Of a stretch of 64,000 nucleotides of DNA, positions 17,481 to 25,723 are shown in pieces (positions within the stretch are counted from its first letter, which is position 1; the number at the start of each line of letters is the position of its first letter). A program made the translations under genes and the position numbers. The notes beneath the pieces are model-generated. The model saw nothing but the letters and a program-made list of their open reading frames with translations. It was not told where the DNA came from and made no database searches. The stretch lies in NCBI GenBank assembly GCA_021828475.1, contig JAJZIY010000007.1, positions 1-64,000 of the forward strand, written 5' to 3'. This DNA comes from Actinomycetes bacterium (GTDB lineage Bacteria; Actinomycetota; Acidimicrobiia; Acidimicrobiales; Palsa-688).

Positions 17481-17496
17481 GTGCAGTATATTGCAC
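17481..17496. promoter_or_regulatory. GTGCA-N6-TGCAC operator candidate between EamA and XRE-cupin
   Basis: An inverted repeat with 5-bp arms around GTATAT lies 7 bp before the EamA start and 40 bp before the XRE-cupin start. Its AT-rich core could include a -10 box. It is the obvious candidate site for the XRE-cupin protein, giving joint control of both directions. Confidence 0.5.
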
Positions 17497-17536
17497 TATC
17501 AAGCCGAGCCGCCAAGCCTGACGCGACAATGGCCAG

Positions 17537-18196
17537 GTGAGCACCGGTCCCGATGCGAAGACCTGCGCAGGTGGGGTGGACGGAGTGGTCCCGGGCGACC
17601 CGCCCAGCGCCGACGCGGTGGCGGAGGTCGAGTCTTCCGTACTGCTCCGGGCCGTCGGCCAGCGTGCCCGGGCGTTGCGCCTCGCCCGCCAGCTGACCCT
17701 GGACGAGCTGAGTGCCCGCTCGGCCGTCAGTCGCCGGACGATCACCCTGCTCGAGGCGGGTGAAGCCAATGCCAGCCTGGCGACCCTGGACAAGCTGGCG
17801 CGCGCTCTGGGCACCGACTTCGGTTCGTTGGTGGTCGACCGGCCGGTGCTCCCCTTCGTCCCGGAGGTATCCGGAGAGGTGGCCCCGGTGTGGCAGGACG
17901 CACTCGGCAGCACCGCTCGCTTGCTTGTGGCCCACGCTGCGGCGGCGTCCATCGAGCTGTGGCAGTGGGAACTGGGCCCGGGGGCGCGCTACCAGGCGGA
18001 GGCCGACCCCCCGGGCAGCGAGGAGCTGATACTCGTCACATCGGGGGAGCTCGCCGTCGAAGTCGGAGGGGACGCCCTCGCCCTGCACCCGGGAGGGTAC
18101 TTGCGCCTGCCCTCCGACAGGCCCTACGCCTACTCCAACCCTTCGCAGAGCGCAACACGGTTCATCCGCATCGTGACGACAGGCCCACCGGGCTAA
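17537..18196 (+). CDS. XRE-family regulator with C-terminal cupin
   Basis: A 219-residue regulator. The HTH_XRE domain (about 40-95) has LTLDELSARSAVSRRTITLLEAGEAN-type helices, and the cupin sensor domain (about 125-215) includes GSEELILVTSGELAVEVGG. Relatives such as PuuR sense small ligands through the cupin and regulate neighbouring metabolic genes. It starts at GTG 17537, divergent from the EamA-led operon; the palindrome between them is the likely binding site. The N-terminal 35 residues are low-complexity, so a downstream start cannot be excluded. Confidence 0.88.
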   Translation: MSTGPDAKTCAGGVDGVVPGDPPSADAVAEVESSVLLRAVGQRARALRLARQLTLDELSARSAVSRRTITLLEAGEANASLATLDKLARALGTDFGSLVVDRPVLPFVPEVSGEVAPVWQDALGSTARLLVAHAAAASIELWQWELGPGARYQAEADPPGSEELILVTSGELAVEVGGDALALHPGGYLRLPSDRPYAYSNPSQSATRFIRIVTTGPPG

Positions 18197-18289
18197 GGAA
18201 GCTCGACGACGGTCCGACTTAACACCGCAGCGCAGCCATGGGTCGCGGCGGGCAGCCGTGCCCGCCGGCTGCGGCAGACGGAGACATCG

Positions 18290-18856
18290 ATGGGGTTGCT
18301 GATGGTGCGAGAGGGTGCTGGAGGGCCGAGGTACAGCTCGGCCACGACGCCCGCTCCGTGTGCCGACCGGCCTCCCGGCGCCGATCTGCCCGGGCTGGCC
18401 GAGGCCCTGGAGGTGCTGTTCGGCCGGACCGTGGGCGCCTACCCGAGCGGCCCACCACGCCGGGCCCTCCCCGGGGTGGTGACGGTCTGCCGCCGGAGCG
18501 CCAGCGGGCAGGGATGGCTGGTGGTCTCCGAACTGGGGCTCGCCGTCTCCCTGGTGGCGGCTCTGACCAGCGGTCCGCCGACAGGTTCGGCATCGAGGGC
18601 CCGGACCGCCCGTGAGCGGCGCGCCGTGCGGACCGCAGCCCACCTCGCCGAGGACCTGCAGCGGGTCTTCGTAGCTTTCTCAGCCGGGCACTCGGGCATG
18701 GCGAGCGGCTGGGCGGTGCAGAGCGTGGCCGTCGTGGCCCGCCTCGGGGACGACGACCTGGTGGCGGCGGCGTCACCGCAGGACTGGTGGACGTACGGCT
18801 CGATCTGCATCGAGGGCTTCCCGGCAGGGCGCCTTGCCACGATGGCGGTGAACTGA
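18290..18856 (+). CDS. unknown protein heading a CheB-CheY-CheX gene set
   Basis: A 188-residue protein of unknown family. It starts at ATG 18290, six bases after GGAG. It ends one base before the cheB start, so the genes are co-transcribed. No signal or membrane helix is evident. The pattern of an N-terminal helix (LAEALEVLFGRTV), a beta strand pair (VVTVCRRS/GWLVVSELG), a long helix (AHLAEDLQRVFVAFSAGH) and a final strand (SVAVVARLGDDD) loosely recalls the CheC/CheX fold, as in the CheX-like gene downstream. The ExxN phosphatase motif is absent. That relation is only a guess. It may be a partner or degenerate paralogue in the same signalling module. Confidence 0.65.
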   Translation: MGLLMVREGAGGPRYSSATTPAPCADRPPGADLPGLAEALEVLFGRTVGAYPSGPPRRALPGVVTVCRRSASGQGWLVVSELGLAVSLVAALTSGPPTGSASRARTARERRAVRTAAHLAEDLQRVFVAFSAGHSGMASGWAVQSVAVVARLGDDDLVAAASPQDWWTYGSICIEGFPAGRLATMAVN

Positions 18857-18857
18857 G

Positions 18858-20015
18858 ATGGCCCCGGCGGTCCCGGCGGCGACCCCGGTCGGGCTCCGGG
18901 TAATGCTCGTCGACGACTCCGCCGTTGTCCGTCGGGCCCTCGGCGACGTGGTGCGCCGGCAGCCGGACCTCGTCCTGGCGGGTACGGCCAGCAACGGGGA
19001 AGAGGCGTTGGGCCTCGTCGACGAGCTCGAGCCCGACGTGGTCGTCCTCGATGTCGAGATGCCGGTCCTGGACGGCATAGGCACTCTGAAGCGCCTGAAG
19101 CAGGACCACCCCAAGCTGCCCGTGATCATGTTCAGCACCCTCACCGAAAGGGGGGCTGCGGCGACGGTGGACGCCCTGGCGGCCGGAGCAGACGACTACC
19201 TGACCAAACCCACAGCCATCGCCGGCCCCGGGCTCGGTTTCGAGGCCGTCGTCGAAAAGATGTTGCCCCTCCTGCGCATGTGGGGCTCGATCTCCCGCCA
19301 GCGCCGTCACCGGGTGGTGCAGCCCCCGGCCCAGCCGCGCCCCCCTCGCCGGACGGAGGGCGGCGCTGGCAGGTCCCGGGCACAGGCTGTCGCAGCCGTC
19401 ATCGTGGGATCCTCGACCGGGGGCCCGAACGCGCTCAGCGTCCTGGTGCCGGCTCTGCCTGCCGGGCTCAGGGTGCCGGTCCTCGTGGTGCAGCACATGC
19501 CGCCGACCTTCACCAAGCTGCTGGCGGACCGCCTGGACCGCAGCAGCTCTCTTACGGTCAGGGAGGTGGCCGGTCCGGGGCCGCTGGAACCGGGTTGCGT
19601 CTACCTGGCCCCCGGCGGCATGCACCTCGTGGTCAAGGGGACGGTTGCGGCGCCGCGGGCCGAGCTCGACGACGGGCCGCCCGAGAACTCGTGCAAGCCT
19701 GCCGTGGACGTCCTCATGCGCAGCGCCGCCGCTCTGTGGGCGGGTGGCGCCCTCGGTGTCGTCCTGACCGGTATGGGCCAGGACGGCCTGGCCGGGTCGG
19801 ACGCCATAGTCTCGGCCGGAGGCAGGGTCGTCGTCCAGGACGAGGCAACCTCGGTCGTGTGGGGCATGCCGGGTGCGGTGGCCCGAGCGGGCCTTGCCGA
19901 CGAGGTACTGCCCCTCGCCGAGATCGCAGCGAACGTGCTCCGGCGGGTCGGTGCTGCGAACGAGGTGGAGCAGTCCGCGCCGCCGCCGCGGCCGGCGTGG
20001 GCGGTGGCCCGGTGA
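18858..20015 (+). CDS. cheB: CheB-type receiver-methylesterase/glutamine deamidase
   Basis: A 385-residue protein. The receiver domain (13-135) has Asp19-Asp20, phosphoacceptor Asp65 and Lys117. The Ala/Pro/Arg linker (150-178) leads to the methylesterase domain (179-370) with the catalytic triad Ser186 (GSSTGG), His213 (VQHMPP) and Asp309 (TGMGQDG). CheB removes methyl groups from chemoreceptors and deamidates them when phosphorylated. No CheR, CheA or receptor gene is in this window, so its partners are elsewhere or the module works on another target. It starts at ATG 18858 directly after the unknown gene. Confidence 0.95.
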   Translation: MAPAVPAATPVGLRVMLVDDSAVVRRALGDVVRRQPDLVLAGTASNGEEALGLVDELEPDVVVLDVEMPVLDGIGTLKRLKQDHPKLPVIMFSTLTERGAAATVDALAAGADDYLTKPTAIAGPGLGFEAVVEKMLPLLRMWGSISRQRRHRVVQPPAQPRPPRRTEGGAGRSRAQAVAAVIVGSSTGGPNALSVLVPALPAGLRVPVLVVQHMPPTFTKLLADRLDRSSSLTVREVAGPGPLEPGCVYLAPGGMHLVVKGTVAAPRAELDDGPPENSCKPAVDVLMRSAAALWAGGALGVVLTGMGQDGLAGSDAIVSAGGRVVVQDEATSVVWGMPGAVARAGLADEVLPLAEIAANVLRRVGAANEVEQSAPPPRPAWAVAR

Positions 20016-20052
20016 GCAACGGGCCCAGTGAATGCCAAGAGCGAGGTGGTGA

Positions 20053-20472
20053 ATGAAGGCCCTCGTGGTGGACGACTCCCGGGCGATGCGGTCGATCCTC
20101 AGCAGGATCCTGCGCAAGGTCGGCGTCGAGGAGATCAACGAGGCGGCCGACGGGAGCCAGGCGGTGGCCTGTCTCGAGGCAGGTGCAAGCCCGGACGTGG
20201 CCCTGGTCGACTGGAACATGCCGGTCATGAACGGCCTCGAGCTCGTGAACGCACTGCGCTCGCGCAAGGAATGGCGGCGTATCGCCATCGTGATGGTGAC
20301 CACCGAGAGCGACCAGAGCCAGATGGTGAGGGCCCTGGCTGCCGGCGCGCACGAGTACCTCATCAAGCCCTTCGACGAGGGCTCGCTCATACAAAAGCTG
20401 GCCATGCTCGGCTTCCAGGCGCCGTCGGCTGCCACGGGCCCGGCGCTGGCCGCCCAGGGAGGATCTCACTGA
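20053..20472 (+). CDS. cheY: CheY-like single-domain response regulator
   Basis: A 139-residue receiver: Asp7-Asp8, phosphoacceptor Asp53 (ALVDWNMPVMNG), Thr83/84 and Lys105 (YLIKPF). The VDWNMPxMNG signature is that of chemotaxis-type CheY. A 20-residue Ala/Gly-rich tail follows. It starts at ATG 20053 behind AGGTGGTG, 37 nt after cheB, and its stop overlaps the CheX start by one base (TGATG). Its phosphate source is not encoded here. CheX next door is the likely phosphatase. Confidence 0.93.
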   Translation: MKALVVDDSRAMRSILSRILRKVGVEEINEAADGSQAVACLEAGASPDVALVDWNMPVMNGLELVNALRSRKEWRRIAIVMVTTESDQSQMVRALAAGAHEYLIKPFDEGSLIQKLAMLGFQAPSAATGPALAAQGGSH

Positions 20473-20924
20473 TGACTCTGCTCAACCCCGAGGAAGTGGT
20501 ACAGCTCACCCAGGAGATCTGGGCGGCCCTGGTGGCACCCCAGGGGACCCCCCAGCTCGAACTGGACGACCTCCCCGGCTACGAGGTCCTGGCCACGACG
20601 GACATAACCGGGGAGTGGAACGGCACCGTCTGCGTCGCCTGCTCCCGGGCAGCGGCACGCCGGGTCACATCGGTGATGTTCGAGATCCCGGCCCCAGAGC
20701 TGACGGAGACGGATATCGCCGACGCCGTCGGAGAGCTCGTCAACGTGGTCGGGGGCAACATCAAGAGCCTCCTGCCGGGACCGACCGTGCTGTCGCTGCC
20801 CACGGTTGTGGACGGCTCGGAGCTCTCGTTGCCCGACCACCTGGAGCTGGCCACGGAGGTGCGCTTCTCGTGGATGGCCGAGCCGGTGCTGGTCAGCGTG
20901 TGGACGGACGTTTCGCCCAGATGA
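20472..20924 (+). CDS. cheX: CheX-like CheY-P phosphatase
   Basis: A 150-residue protein of the CheX/CheC/FliY phosphatase family. The catalytic pair Glu88-x-x-Asn91 is present (GELVNVVGGN), with the strand-rich core on either side (EVLATTDITGEWNGTVCVAC). It dephosphorylates CheY-P. It starts at ATG 20472, overlapping the CheY stop, which implies coupled translation and supports function on that CheY. The start is fixed by this junction. It is the last gene of the module; the next gene begins 46 nt later. Confidence 0.88.
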   Translation: MTLLNPEEVVQLTQEIWAALVAPQGTPQLELDDLPGYEVLATTDITGEWNGTVCVACSRAAARRVTSVMFEIPAPELTETDIADAVGELVNVVGGNIKSLLPGPTVLSLPTVVDGSELSLPDHLELATEVRFSWMAEPVLVSVWTDVSPR

Positions 20925-20970
20925 CGCGGCCAGGAGCCGGCTAGACGACTTGCGGGCAGCCCGGCGTCCG

Positions 20971-22407
20971 ATGACACTTTCCGTCATGGAGCCGGAGGAG
21001 TTCAGGCGGGCTGCCCACGAGCTCGTCGACTGGGTCGCCGACTTCCGGCTGCGCGTCGGCGACCTGCCCGTGCGCTCCCGGGTATCGCCAGGCGATGTGG
21101 CGGCTGCGCTGCCGGCGGAGGCCCCCGAGAGCCCCGAGCCGTTCGCCGCCTTCCTGGCGGACCTCGACGGGGTCGTGGTGCCCGGCCTCACCCACGTGCA
21201 GCACCCGGGCCACTTCGCCTGGTTCCCCTCCAACGCGTCCCTTGCGTCGGTGCTGGGCGACATCGCGGCCGCCGGCCTCGGGGCGCTCGGCCTGAGCTGG
21301 CAGTCGGCGCCGGCGCTGACCGAGGTCGAACAGGTCGTCTGCGACTGGGCACGGCGCCTCTGCGGGCTGTCGGACGCCTGGAGCGGGACCATCTCCGACG
21401 GTGCCTCGACGGCGACCCTGGTTGCCCTGCTGGTGGCCCGCGAAAAGGCGACCGGGGGCTCGCAGCGGGCCGGGGGACTCCAGGCCGAGGACCGTCCCCT
21501 CACGGTCTACTGCTCGCAGGAGGCCCACTCGTCGGTGACCAAGGCCGTCCTGCTGGCCGGTTACGGGGCCGCCAACCTGCGGGCCGTGCCCCTCAGGTAC
21601 CCCGACCGGGGCATGGCGCCTGACGCCCTGGACGAGATGATGGCGGCCGACGTCGCCCAGGGCCGCCGCCCGGCGGCGGTGGTCGCCACGGCGGGGACGA
21701 CCGCCACCACCGCCTTCGACCCGCTGGCAGAGGTGGTGCAGGTCGCTCGGCGCCACGGGGCTTACGTCCATGTCGACGCGGCCATGGCCGGGGCGGCGAT
21801 GATGCTGCCCGAGCACCGGTACCTCTTCGAGGGTGTGGAGGAGGCGGACTCGCTCTGCTGGAACCCCCACAAGTGGATCGGCTCGGTCCTGGAGACGTCG
21901 CTGCTCTACACCCGGCGACCGGAGGACCTCGTCAACGTCCTCGCCACCGACCCCAGCTACCTGCGCTCGGCGACGGACGGCAGTGTCGTGCAGTACCGGG
22001 ACTGGGGCCTGCCGTTGGGCCGCCGCTTCCGCGCCCTGCGACTGTGGGCGTTGCTGCGCCTCGACGGAGCCGAGGCCCTACGCGCGCGCCTGCGCCGCGA
22101 CCTCGCCAATGCGCAGCGGCTCGCCGAAGCGGTGCGGGCAACGCCAGGTTGGGAGGTCGTCGCCCCCGTGCCACTGCAGACGGTCTGCGTCCGCCACGTG
22201 CCCCCGGGGCTCTCGGGCGCAGAGCTCGACGCGCACACGCTGGCCTGGTGCGAGGCGGTCAGCGCTTCGGGCAAGGGCCACCTGACGGCGGCGATCATGG
22301 ACGGGGCCTGGATGGTCCGCGTCTCGATCGGCGCAGAGGCGACGGAGCAGGTGCACGTCGACACGGTATGGGCCGAGATGCGCCGCCAGGCCGCCGCCAG
22401 CGCCTGA
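20971..22407 (+). CDS. PLP-dependent group II (aromatic amino acid-type) decarboxylase
   Basis: A 478-residue fold-type I PLP enzyme of the DOPA/tryptophan decarboxylase group. Visible landmarks are HFAWFPSN near 80, the cofactor Asp in YVHVDAAMAGAA (near 270), and the Schiff-base Lys in CWNPHKWIG (near 298). The segment ISDGASTATLVALLVARE replaces the usual GTAS(E) motif with GAST. It probably decarboxylates an aromatic amino acid to an amine; substrate choice cannot be read. It starts at ATG 20971; ATG 20986 is an alternative. It follows the Che genes without a clear functional link and is convergent with the hydrolase, 7 nt away. Confidence 0.88.
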   Translation: MTLSVMEPEEFRRAAHELVDWVADFRLRVGDLPVRSRVSPGDVAAALPAEAPESPEPFAAFLADLDGVVVPGLTHVQHPGHFAWFPSNASLASVLGDIAAAGLGALGLSWQSAPALTEVEQVVCDWARRLCGLSDAWSGTISDGASTATLVALLVAREKATGGSQRAGGLQAEDRPLTVYCSQEAHSSVTKAVLLAGYGAANLRAVPLRYPDRGMAPDALDEMMAADVAQGRRPAAVVATAGTTATTAFDPLAEVVQVARRHGAYVHVDAAMAGAAMMLPEHRYLFEGVEEADSLCWNPHKWIGSVLETSLLYTRRPEDLVNVLATDPSYLRSATDGSVVQYRDWGLPLGRRFRALRLWALLRLDGAEALRARLRRDLANAQRLAEAVRATPGWEVVAPVPLQTVCVRHVPPGLSGAELDAHTLAWCEAVSASGKGHLTAAIMDGAWMVRVSIGAEATEQVHVDTVWAEMRRQAAASA

Positions 22408-22414
22408 GCACCGC

Positions 22415-23236
22415 TCAGCCCACCACCTCTGAGGCGAACCGGTCGATCAGTCCCGCCATCTCGTCGGGGAGCTCGCGGTGCAGCGAATGACCGCCGTCCA
22501 GCACGACGAAGCGCTCGGGGGGGAGCAGGTCGGTCACCGCCCGGCGCTCGGCACCGAGCAGGGCCGTCCCCTGCACGATGGGTATGGCACCGGGCACCTC
22601 TGGAGCCGCGACCAACAGGACCGGGCACGTCACCGTCGCGAGCAGAGCGGGCAGGTCCCACCACATGCCCGCCCGCAGGGCGCGCGCGATCTCGACGGTG
22701 TCGCAGGCCTCCAGGGCCGCGACCGCCTGGTCGACGTCGGCGTCGGACCAGCGGGGGTTGGAAGCACTCAACTGCCGGCGGTACGCGGCGCGGTCGGTGG
22801 CTACGGCTTGGCCCAGTGCCTCGAGCCCCGAGGCCAGCAGTTCCGTGTCCAGGGCCGAGCGCGCCGGGGGGTCCTCCAGGACGACGGCCCGGGCGAAGCG
22901 GGGGTGGGCACCGGCGATGGCCAGGGCGACCACGGCACCGAGGCTGTGGCCCACGAGCACGTCGACGCGCTCGGGGAGGGCGTCCATGCACCCGGTCACC
23001 AGCTCGGCCACAGGGTCGGCCGGCGCCTTGGGGCGGCTGGCCTCTCCGTGCCCCGGCAGGTCCACCGCCGTGACCTCCCAGCCTCTGGCGGCCAGCGCCG
23101 GGCCGACACGCGACCACGAGCCGGCGGAGGAGATGACCCCGTGCAGCAGCCCGATGGTGCCGAGCGGCTCGCGTAGCGGCGCAGCCCACTGCAGGGTGCC
23201 GGGGCGCGGGCGCCAGGGGCCCGTGTCTGTTGGCAT
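22415..23236 (-). CDS. alpha/beta-fold hydrolase
   Basis: A 273-residue alpha/beta hydrolase. It has the oxyanion region LLHGVISSAGSW, the nucleophile elbow GHSLGA (near 95), an acid within VTCPVLLVAAPE, and catalytic His in DGGHSLHRELP near the C-terminus. This family covers esterases, lactonases and C-C hydrolases, so the substrate is open. It starts at ATG 23236. It is divergent from the PAP2 gene, with 112 bp between them. Confidence 0.9.
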   Translation of the reverse strand: MPTDTGPWRPRPGTLQWAAPLREPLGTIGLLHGVISSAGSWSRVGPALAARGWEVTAVDLPGHGEASRPKAPADPVAELVTGCMDALPERVDVLVGHSLGAVVALAIAGAHPRFARAVVLEDPPARSALDTELLASGLEALGQAVATDRAAYRRQLSASNPRWSDADVDQAVAALEACDTVEIARALRAGMWWDLPALLATVTCPVLLVAAPEVPGAIPIVQGTALLGAERRAVTDLLPPERFVVLDGGHSLHRELPDEMAGLIDRFASEVVG

Positions 23237-23348
23237 CGCTGACAACGTAGCCGCCTGTTGAGGACCGGGGCGGGGCTCCACGGCGGCGCAACGCGGGCGC
23301 CGGCCGGCGCCGGCCGTTAGCATCTCGTTCACGGGGAGGTGGTCGCCC

Positions 23349-24167
23349 GTGGGCACGACCTGGTACTTGGACATCAACAAGCTGGCTCGTCGCACGCCCT
23401 GGGCCCACCGGGCGATGGCCGACTTCGTCCAGCAACTGGTGTCCCCCGTGGGTGGCGCCCTCCTGGTGCTGGTCCTGGTGCTGCTGGTCGGGTGGCTGTC
23501 GGCGCGGCGCGACGTGCGGATGGTGCCCACTGTGGTCTGGGCCGGAGTAGGCGCCCTGGTCGCGCTCGGCCTGGACGTCCTGCTGGCCCAGGTGCTGGCA
23601 GAGCGCCGCCCCTACCAGGTACTGAGCCATGTCGAGGTGCTCGTCCCCCGTTCGTCGAGCTATGGCGCCATGCCCAACAGCCACGCCGCCGTCGCCGGGG
23701 CTGTCGTCTGCGGGCTGTTCCTGGCGCGGCGCTGGTGGGTCGGTGGCCTGGCCCTCGTGGTTGCCCTGCTGCTGGCTTTCGGGTTGGTCTACGTGGGCGC
23801 CGACTACCCTTCGGACGCCATCGCCGGGATCGGTTTCGGCGCTGTGGTCGAGGTGGTGCTGTGGCCGCTCGGGTCCTGGCTCCTGGTGCCGGTCGTGGAC
23901 AGTTTTGCGGCCGGCCCGCTCAGCCTGTTGGTAGCCACCAGGCGCGTCGGCCCGGGGGCTGCCCCGGGCCCTCACCGCCGCAAGCCGGGCCGGCCGTTGC
24001 CAGTGAACAGGGGCATCGGACTTCCGGACGCCCGGGCAATGGAGGCGCTGAGGGCGGCGTCCGAAGCCGCCCGCCATGCGCACACGGCCGACCCGGCCCC
24101 GCGGCCCGGGGGACTGGGCCCTGTCCGTCTCAGAGGCTCGGACAGTGGCGGCGGCGCGCCGAGATAG
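23349..24167 (+). CDS. PAP2-family membrane phosphatase
   Basis: A 272-residue membrane protein with about five hydrophobic segments and the PAP2 signature in three parts: RRPY (near 84), PNSHA (near 111) and YVGADYPSD (near 150). The His and Arg residues expected for phosphate transfer are present, although the first motif lacks the usual leading Lys pattern. It probably acts on undecaprenyl pyrophosphate or a phospholipid phosphate at the outer membrane face. The 65-residue C-terminal tail is basic and Pro/Ala-rich. It starts at GTG 23349, nine bases after GGGGAGGT. Confidence 0.88.
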   Translation: MGTTWYLDINKLARRTPWAHRAMADFVQQLVSPVGGALLVLVLVLLVGWLSARRDVRMVPTVVWAGVGALVALGLDVLLAQVLAERRPYQVLSHVEVLVPRSSSYGAMPNSHAAVAGAVVCGLFLARRWWVGGLALVVALLLAFGLVYVGADYPSDAIAGIGFGAVVEVVLWPLGSWLLVPVVDSFAAGPLSLLVATRRVGPGAAPGPHRRKPGRPLPVNRGIGLPDARAMEALRAASEAARHAHTADPAPRPGGLGPVRLRGSDSGGGAPR

Positions 24168-24243
24168 CCGGAGACGCCGTCCCCGGACGGCGACCGGCGA
24201 AGCCACGTGCCGTGGTGTTGCCCGGGCCCGCCGACCCCTTGGC

Positions 24244-24495
24244 TCAGGCGATCATGGAGCGACGCTCGACCTCGCTCAGGCCACCCCAGATGCCGTGCGG
24301 CTCCCGGATGCGCAGGGCGTACTGGAGGCACTGGGAGCGAACGGGACAGGAGGCGCAAACTGCTTTTGCCTGGCGCTCCCTGGCGGCCCGGGCGTCTTTA
24401 CGCTCGAAATGGGTCGGAGCGAAGAAGATGGCTGCTGATTGTCCTCGGCAGGCCGCGCTGGCCTGCCATTCCTCAGATGCGTGCAGGGCGGTCAT
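24244..24495 (-). CDS. WhiB-family iron-sulfur regulator
   Basis: An 83-residue Wbl protein. The four cluster ligands are Cys16, Cys47, Cys50 and Cys56 (CASCPVRSQC), and the GIWGG turn is at 68-72, followed by a short basic helix. Wbl proteins bind a [4Fe-4S] cluster and work with the primary sigma factor. It is divergent from the ArsA pair, an arrangement also found for whiB4 and Rv3680-Rv3679 in Mycobacterium tuberculosis, so it may be a WhiB4 counterpart. It starts at ATG 24495 with GAGGAACC upstream. Confidence 0.95.
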   Translation of the reverse strand: MTALHASEEWQASAACRGQSAAIFFAPTHFERKDARAARERQAKAVCASCPVRSQCLQYALRIREPHGIWGGLSEVERRSMIA

Positions 24496-24655
24496 TAGTG
24501 GTTCCTCAACCTCCGAAGGTACTCGGGGTCCGGCCGGCTGACAATAGGCAATGTGGTCGGTTGTGTTGAATAGGCACACGTGCTACGGCACCCCAGGAGG
24601 CCCCCACCGGGTAGCCTGCCGCTGTCGCCCCGAGCCCATCGCACAGGAGCCGTCC

Positions 24656-25723
24656 TTGGAGATCACAGACTTCTTCGCCCAAGCCCGCGTCCTGGTGGTG
24701 ACGGGCAAGGGCGGGGTCGGCAAGACCACGGTCAGTGGGGTCCTGGCCAACCTGGCGGCAAGGCACGGCCTGTCCTGCCTTGTCGCGCAGCTGGCCGCTC
24801 CGGGTGCTGCGACCCGTACCCCCGAGACGGCCCACCTGTCGCGCATGTTCGGTCACAGCCGGGTGCTCGACTACGACGAGATCGTGCTCTTTGGCGAGGA
24901 GTTGGCAGAGGCGGTCGACGGCGCGGACAGGGGGGCCCCACCGCCGAGGCGTCCGCAGGTCCGGGCCCGGGCGCTCAGCCCCGACACCGCCCTGGTCGAG
25001 TACCTGCACCTGCACGGCATGCGCCGGCTGTCGCGCAAGCTGGCCTCCAGCGGTGCCCTCGACGTGGTGGCCACGGCCGTGCCGGGCATGCCCGACATCC
25101 TCGTCCTGGGCAAGGTCAAGCAGATCGAACGCGCCGCCGCGGCCGGCCAGCCGGGGGCCCCCGACGTCGTCGTCCTCGACGCGCCGGCAGCGGGGCACGC
25201 CGTCCGGTTCCTGCAGAGCCCCGCCGGTCTGCTCGCAGCGGCCGGGGGTGGCCCGGTGCGGGCCCAGGCACAGGAGGTGGTCGAGATGCTGACGGACCCT
25301 TCCCGGTGCCAGGTGGTCCTGGTCACCACCCCCGAGGAGACGCCGGTGAGCGAGGCGATGGAGACCGCTCAGGTCCTGGAGGACAGGGCCGGGGTGACGC
25401 TGTGCACGGTCGTCGTCAACGCCCGGCTCCCCACAGCGGAGCTGCCCGGCGACCTGAGCGCCGAGGCGCTGGTCGAGGCCGTGGCCCGGTCGGGCGGGCT
25501 GCTGAGCGATGACCAGGCCTCCGCCCTGGTCGCAGCTGCCGCCCTGCGCTCAGAACGCCAACGCAGCCAGGCGGCCCAGGTCCGCAGGTTGGCCGAGGAG
25601 CTACCCCTTCCCCGGTTGGAGCTGCCCTTCTGCTTCAGTGCCGACCTCGGTCCGGAGCAGCTCGACGAGCTCACTTCGGCCCTCGAGGCATCGGTCGGGG
25701 CTTGGGCACCGGTCGAGATATGA
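24656..25723 (+). CDS. ArsA/GET3-like ATPase, subunit 1
   Basis: A 355-residue P-loop ATPase of the ArsA/GET3 group. It has the deviant Walker A GKGGVGKTT (17-25) with its signature Lys18. The helical insert (about 85-160) is divergent, and VVLDAPAAGHAVRFLQSP (near 170) replaces the usual switch. It starts at TTG 24656, chosen because AGGAG lies six bases upstream; the first codon of the longer frame is 35 codons earlier. Its stop overlaps the next start (ATGA). In mycobacteria the equivalent pair forms a complex; this pair probably does as well. There are no arsenite-binding Cys triads, so arsenite transport is unlikely. Confidence 0.9.
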   Translation: MEITDFFAQARVLVVTGKGGVGKTTVSGVLANLAARHGLSCLVAQLAAPGAATRTPETAHLSRMFGHSRVLDYDEIVLFGEELAEAVDGADRGAPPPRRPQVRARALSPDTALVEYLHLHGMRRLSRKLASSGALDVVATAVPGMPDILVLGKVKQIERAAAAGQPGAPDVVVLDAPAAGHAVRFLQSPAGLLAAAGGGPVRAQAQEVVEMLTDPSRCQVVLVTTPEETPVSEAMETAQVLEDRAGVTLCTVVVNARLPTAELPGDLSAEALVEAVARSGGLLSDDQASALVAAAALRSERQRSQAAQVRRLAEELPLPRLELPFCFSADLGPEQLDELTSALEASVGAWAPVEI

